From Winogradskyella sp. (GTDB lineage: Bacteria > Bacteroidota > Bacteroidia > Flavobacteriales > Flavobacteriaceae): a stretch of 64,000 bases of DNA. Below the pieces are notes generated by a model. It was not told where the DNA came from. It saw only the letters and a program-made list of their open reading frames with translations, and searched no databases. A program made the position numbers and the translations under genes. The stretch covers positions 1 to 64,000 of the forward strand of contig NZ_JANQOM010000032.1 in assembly GCF_028289625.1 (NCBI RefSeq), read 5' to 3'. This document shows positions 60,457 through 64,000 of the stretch, piece after piece; within the stretch, counting starts at the first letter, position 1, and each line of letters opens with the position of its first letter.

Positions 60457-61014
60457 TCACCAATGGACCATAAAGAATTTAATCTTTGCCTTTTCGGGAA
60501 TTTGAATGGGATCAATGGTCATGTCCATATCAAACCTTAGGCTAGCTGGTAACTCTTTTTTGTCTATAGTGAATGATGCATTGATTTCGTTTATTGATAC
60601 AACTATTGAATTAATTAAATTATCAATTTTTGAAATCTTATAAGCTTCTTTTATGTCCTTAAATGTACTCAACTTAGAGATATTCTTTTCGGTTTTATAA
60701 CGCTCGTCAATAATTCGTACACTGGTAATCACCGAAGTGGAATCTAAAGCTTCTTTGGGTGATAGGTCCAAAAGTTTTTTTCCTCCCTTTTCAAAAACTT
60801 CAATCGTATTAACTGAACCTGCAAATTCATCACCAGCAATATATCTCACTACAGAGTCATTACTAAAAATAGCATCAAGGTCCTTAACTTGGGTAGAGTC
60901 TGTCAATAATCCAATATGATGTTTTTCAATTAAGAAAGGGTCTGGTGCTTTATCTTTTGCACAACTAGATAAGAGTATAGCGCTTATTGTTAAGGCAAAT
61001 AAAAAATTCTTCAT
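60457..61014 (-). CDS. Hypothetical lipoprotein
   Basis: 185 aa; MKNFLFALTISAILLSSC lipobox; no recognised domain. Confidence 0.65.
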   Translation of the reverse strand: MKNFLFALTISAILLSSCAKDKAPDPFLIEKHHIGLLTDSTQVKDLDAIFSNDSVVRYIAGDEFAGSVNTIEVFEKGGKKLLDLSPKEALDSTSVITSVRIIDERYKTEKNISKLSTFKDIKEAYKISKIDNLINSIVVSINEINASFTIDKKELPASLRFDMDMTIDPIQIPEKAKIKFFMVHW

Positions 61015-61033
61015 TACTTAGATTTAGGGTTAA

Positions 61034-62572
61034 TTATTTAAGCATCTTGGTCAAAATTCCTAAAACACTTCGTATGACTGTTGGGCTAGATAATACTTTA
61101 ACGATGGGATTTTGCCGACTACTACGCCTTCTACTGGCGCTAGATTTTCTTTTGCTTTCTGCTTTTTTAAGTGCTTCTTGCTCTTCTTTGGCCTTACGCT
61201 TTGCTTCTTCTGCCTCTGCTTGCTTTATTTTTTCATTTAGCATTTCGTAAGCGCTTTCGCGATCTATTTCTTTATTATATTTTCTCGCTAATTGCGATTG
61301 TGCTAATAAACTACCAAGTTCTGATTCAGTTAAAATATCCATACGGCTCATTGGTGCACGCATCATGGTAGCTGCAAGTAGTGTCGGTTTTCCTTTTTCG
61401 TTTAAAGCGGAAACCAAAGCTTCTCCAATACCCAAGGAGGTTAGGACTTCAGCCGTATCGTAGTATTCTGTATCAGGATAGTTTTGAGCTGTTAATTTTA
61501 TGGCTTTTCTGTCTTTTGCCGTGAATGCTCTTAATGCATGTTGCACTTTTAATCCTAATTGTCCTAAAACAGCTTCAGGAACATCTGTTGGATTTTGAGT
61601 GACAAAATATAAGCCAACACCTTTACTTCGGATAAGTTTAACGATGCTTTCTATCTGATTTAAAAGGGCATCTGAAGCTTCGTTGAAAATCAAATGTGCT
61701 TCATCTATAAACATAATGAGTTTAGGTCTGCCACTATCTCCTTGCTCAGGAAAGGTGGAATAAATTTCTGCCAATAAACTCAACATAAAGGTTGAAAATA
61801 ACTTTGGCTTATCCTGAATATCAGTGAGCCTGATGATATTGATGTAACCTCTGCCATTTTCATCGATTCGCAGTAAATCCTGAGTATCAAAAGACGTCTC
61901 GCCAAAGAATAAATCACCGCCTTGTTGTTCAATTTCAATAAGTTTCCTTAAGATTGCTCCAGTCGATGCTGTAGAAATACGCCCATAGGCTTCTTCAAAT
62001 TCTTTTTTGCCTTCACCAGTGGCATATTGAAGAATTTTCTTAAAATCCTTTAAGTCTAACAGTGGCAATTTATTATCGTCACAATATTTAAAGATTACAG
62101 AAATAATTCCTGCTTGCGTTTCGGTAACGCCCAAAATCCTAGAAATTAAAACTGGGCCAAACTCACTTATCGTAGCACGCAATCGCACTCCATCTTGTTC
62201 AGAGAGAGTTAAAATCTCAACAGGAAAAGATTTTGGCTCAAAAGGGAGTCCTATTTTTTCATGACGTTCATCAATTTTGGGATGTCCTGGACTCGCTTTT
62301 GCCAAACCGCTTAAATCACCCTTAATATCCATAAGCAACACAGGAACTCCTTTCTCCGACAAGTTTTCGGCCAATACCTGTAAAGTCTTTGTTTTTCCCG
62401 TTCCTGTGGCACCAGCGATTAAACCGTGGCGATTCATAGTTTTTAAAGGCACATTTACGTAAGCATTCGTCTTGGTTTCACCATCAAGCATTGCGGCACC
62501 TAAAGTGATATAGTCACCTTTAAATGTGTTGCCTTCGGCAATGTCATTTATGAATTTATCAGAATTCGTCAT
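61034..62572 (-). CDS. HerA-like ATPase, DUF853 family
   Basis: 512 aa; GLIAGATGTGKTKTLQVLAENLSEKGVPVLLMDIKGDLSGLAKASPGHPKI; LIMFIDEAHLIF. Confidence 0.88.
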   Translation of the reverse strand: MTNSDKFINDIAEGNTFKGDYITLGAAMLDGETKTNAYVNVPLKTMNRHGLIAGATGTGKTKTLQVLAENLSEKGVPVLLMDIKGDLSGLAKASPGHPKIDERHEKIGLPFEPKSFPVEILTLSEQDGVRLRATISEFGPVLISRILGVTETQAGIISVIFKYCDDNKLPLLDLKDFKKILQYATGEGKKEFEEAYGRISTASTGAILRKLIEIEQQGGDLFFGETSFDTQDLLRIDENGRGYINIIRLTDIQDKPKLFSTFMLSLLAEIYSTFPEQGDSGRPKLIMFIDEAHLIFNEASDALLNQIESIVKLIRSKGVGLYFVTQNPTDVPEAVLGQLGLKVQHALRAFTAKDRKAIKLTAQNYPDTEYYDTAEVLTSLGIGEALVSALNEKGKPTLLAATMMRAPMSRMDILTESELGSLLAQSQLARKYNKEIDRESAYEMLNEKIKQAEAEEAKRKAKEEQEALKKAESKRKSSASRRRSSRQNPIVKVLSSPTVIRSVLGILTKMLK

Positions 62573-62600
62573 CGATCAGAAAATTTGCATAAAAATAATG

Positions 62601-62608
62601 TAATTTTG
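62601..62608 (+). promoter_or_regulatory. Bacteroidetes -7 element upstream of RidA-like gene
   Basis: TAATTTTG 31 nt upstream of the ATG at 62639. Confidence 0.45.
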
Positions 62609-62638
62609 GGAAACTACCTTGAAGAAAACCTAGAGTAT

Positions 62639-63091
62639 ATGAAGTCTATATGTTCAATTTATTGTCTGTTCGTTTTTATGATTTTCCAATCTTGTGATGA
62701 TACAAAATCAGAAATTATATTTCATAAGTCGCACGAACCAAGTAGAGCAAATGTGCCTTTTAGTGATGCAGTAGAAACAGGTGATTTTTTGTTCTTAACT
62801 GGCCAGATAGGAAAAGACCACAAAAAAGGGGAACTGGTTTCAGGTGGTATAGAGGCTGAAACCAAACAAACGATCGAAAACATAAAAGCTGTTTTAGAGC
62901 ATCATGGTCTGTCTTTAAATCATGTCGTAAAGTGTACTGTAATCTTAGAAGATATCAATGATTTTAAAGCCTTCAATTCGGTATATACCACCTATTTTAC
63001 AAGAAAGCCTGCACGTACTACTTATGCCGCTGCAGGTTTAGCTGGCGGTGCCAGTATTGAAATAGATGTTATTGCAGCAAAGACAAAATAA
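62639..63091 (+). CDS. RidA/YjgF-family protein with lipoprotein signal peptide
   Basis: MKSICSIYCLFVFMIFQSCDDTKSE followed by RidA fold VPFSDAVETGDFLFLTGQIG...GIEAETKQTIENIKAVLEHHGLSLNHVVKCTVILEDINDFKAFNSVYTTYF...PARTTYAAAGLAGGASIEIDVIAAK. Confidence 0.88.
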   Translation: MKSICSIYCLFVFMIFQSCDDTKSEIIFHKSHEPSRANVPFSDAVETGDFLFLTGQIGKDHKKGELVSGGIEAETKQTIENIKAVLEHHGLSLNHVVKCTVILEDINDFKAFNSVYTTYFTRKPARTTYAAAGLAGGASIEIDVIAAKTK

Positions 63092-63164
63092 AGTTTAAGA
63101 AAATTCTGAATATTTGGTATAAAAATTGATGAGTAAAAACAAGTTAATCTAAACCTTATCAATT

Positions 63165-63824
63165 ATGAAATTACCTGTTTTATTTATCCTATTAATTTTT
63201 ACAACTTTTACATTCAGTCAAGAAAATGATGAAAGATTCAACCTTGAAAAAGGCAGCTTCATTTTTGAAGGTGACTTTTCTGTAAACACACAAAATAACG
63301 AGTTATCCCTTGAAGGCAGTCAAGATTCCGATAGTGAGCAATTTAATTTTAGTCTTGCACCAAAAATTGGATATGCAATTGATGATAATTTGATACTTGG
63401 TTTGGGTTTGGGTTATGGGTATTCAAAATTTGAATCTACGCCTTTTAGTAATCAGCTTAACGCAACCAATGAATCGACCTCTAATTCATTTAGTTTTTTC
63501 CCATATGTTAAAAAATTCTTCCCTGTAGGAAAAAAGTTAGCATTTCATGCACAAGGTGAGGTAAGATTTACATTCGGAAACACAAGCTTCGAAAATGGTG
63601 ATGACATTGAAAGAGACACAGATTCAAATGCTATTTTTATCGGATTTAGACCAGGATTCAATTATGAGATTACCAATAATATTTTGATACATGCTAATTT
63701 TGGTTCATTGGGTTATACAAGATTTAAGAATGAGGGGGAAAATGACTTTGAGCAAGAGTCAGAGAGTTTTAGATTTGATTTAGGGACGTCGACCTTGCAA
63801 TTTGGCTTTGCTCTTGTGTTTTAA
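63165..63824 (+). CDS. Outer-membrane beta-barrel protein
   Basis: 219 aa; signal peptide; SLAPKIGYAIDDNLILGLGLGYGYSKFE...FIGFRPGFNYEITNNILIHANFGSLGYTRF...LQFGFALVF (C-terminal F). Confidence 0.8.
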   Translation: MKLPVLFILLIFTTFTFSQENDERFNLEKGSFIFEGDFSVNTQNNELSLEGSQDSDSEQFNFSLAPKIGYAIDDNLILGLGLGYGYSKFESTPFSNQLNATNESTSNSFSFFPYVKKFFPVGKKLAFHAQGEVRFTFGNTSFENGDDIERDTDSNAIFIGFRPGFNYEITNNILIHANFGSLGYTRFKNEGENDFEQESESFRFDLGTSTLQFGFALVF

Positions 63825-63872
63825 ATTGGTTGATTGATGCTAGATATTTAAGCTTTAATAAAGACTTTTAAA

Positions 63873-63880
63873 TATCTTTG
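63873..63880 (+). promoter_or_regulatory. Bacteroidetes -7 element directly upstream of queE
   Basis: TATCTTTG, 6 nt before the ATG at 63887. Confidence 0.5.
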
Positions 63881-63886
63881 CAAACC

Positions 63887-64000
63887 ATGACGAGACGAGA
63901 ACGACAAGAATTAATAGACAAAGGGCTTTTGCTGCCTTTAATGGAAGAGTTTTATACCATTCAAGGTGAAGGCTATCATAAAGGTACTGCGGCCTATTTT
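63887..64000 (+). CDS. queE: 7-carboxy-7-deazaguanine synthase, N-terminus (truncated by window end)
   Basis: MTRRERQELIDKGLLLPLMEEFYTIQGEGYHKGTAAYF; EEFYTIQGEG motif of QueE. Confidence 0.85.
   Translation, partial: MTRRERQELIDKGLLLPLMEEFYTIQGEGYHKGTAAYF

Noticed and set aside
61034-62572. HerA-like ATPase as part of a defence system (e.g. HerA-Sir2/NurA-like)
   Set aside because: Protein matches the DUF853-type housekeeping-like HerA family, and no nuclease, Sir2 or other effector is adjacent; neighbours are a lipoprotein and RidA.

Overview
This 64 kb window is chromosomal DNA from a marine-type Flavobacteriaceae (Bacteroidota). The assignment rests on AT-rich coding, TAnnTTTG-type promoter elements, type IX secretion (T9SS) C-terminal domains, and S10-spc-alpha operon content with no adk or map between secY and infA. 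Positions 1-13837 hold a near-complete ribosomal protein supercluster (rplC 3' end to rplQ, with secY, infA, rpmJ and rpoA), including rpmD and rpmJ, which the ORF track missed. Next come carA, eno, gltA, an arginine-deiminase-superfamily enzyme, a convergent phospholipid/ftsH/rsfS block, birA, pyrE and NUDIX. An accessory half follows: secreted repeat protein, M14 peptidase, CtlX, CpeT-like lipoprotein, TPR histidine kinase, GH53, argS, PagL-like protein, STN-TonB receptor/FecR/ECF sigma cassette, acidic lipoprotein, ffh, folD, esterase, VOC proteins, AraC regulator, T9SS NHL protein, RluF-like, HerA-like ATPase, lipoprotein RidA and the queE 5' end. I found no rRNA, tRNA, CRISPR array, prophage or transposase gene. 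The most notable signals are: (1) a GC-rich tandem-repeat block embedded in an otherwise AT-rich T9SS protein gene (about 27.89-28.6 kb); (2) an extremely acidic multidomain lipoprotein (about 163 D/E versus 7 K/R, counted by eye) divergent from an ECF/FecR/TonB-receptor cassette; (3) a 69-bp perfectly duplicated hairpin element flanking rpsM, plus other palindromic insertions inside the ribosomal operon; (4) a CpeT-family lipoprotein and a lipoprotein-type RidA in unusual contexts. I did not identify a clear, self-contained new defence or mobile system.
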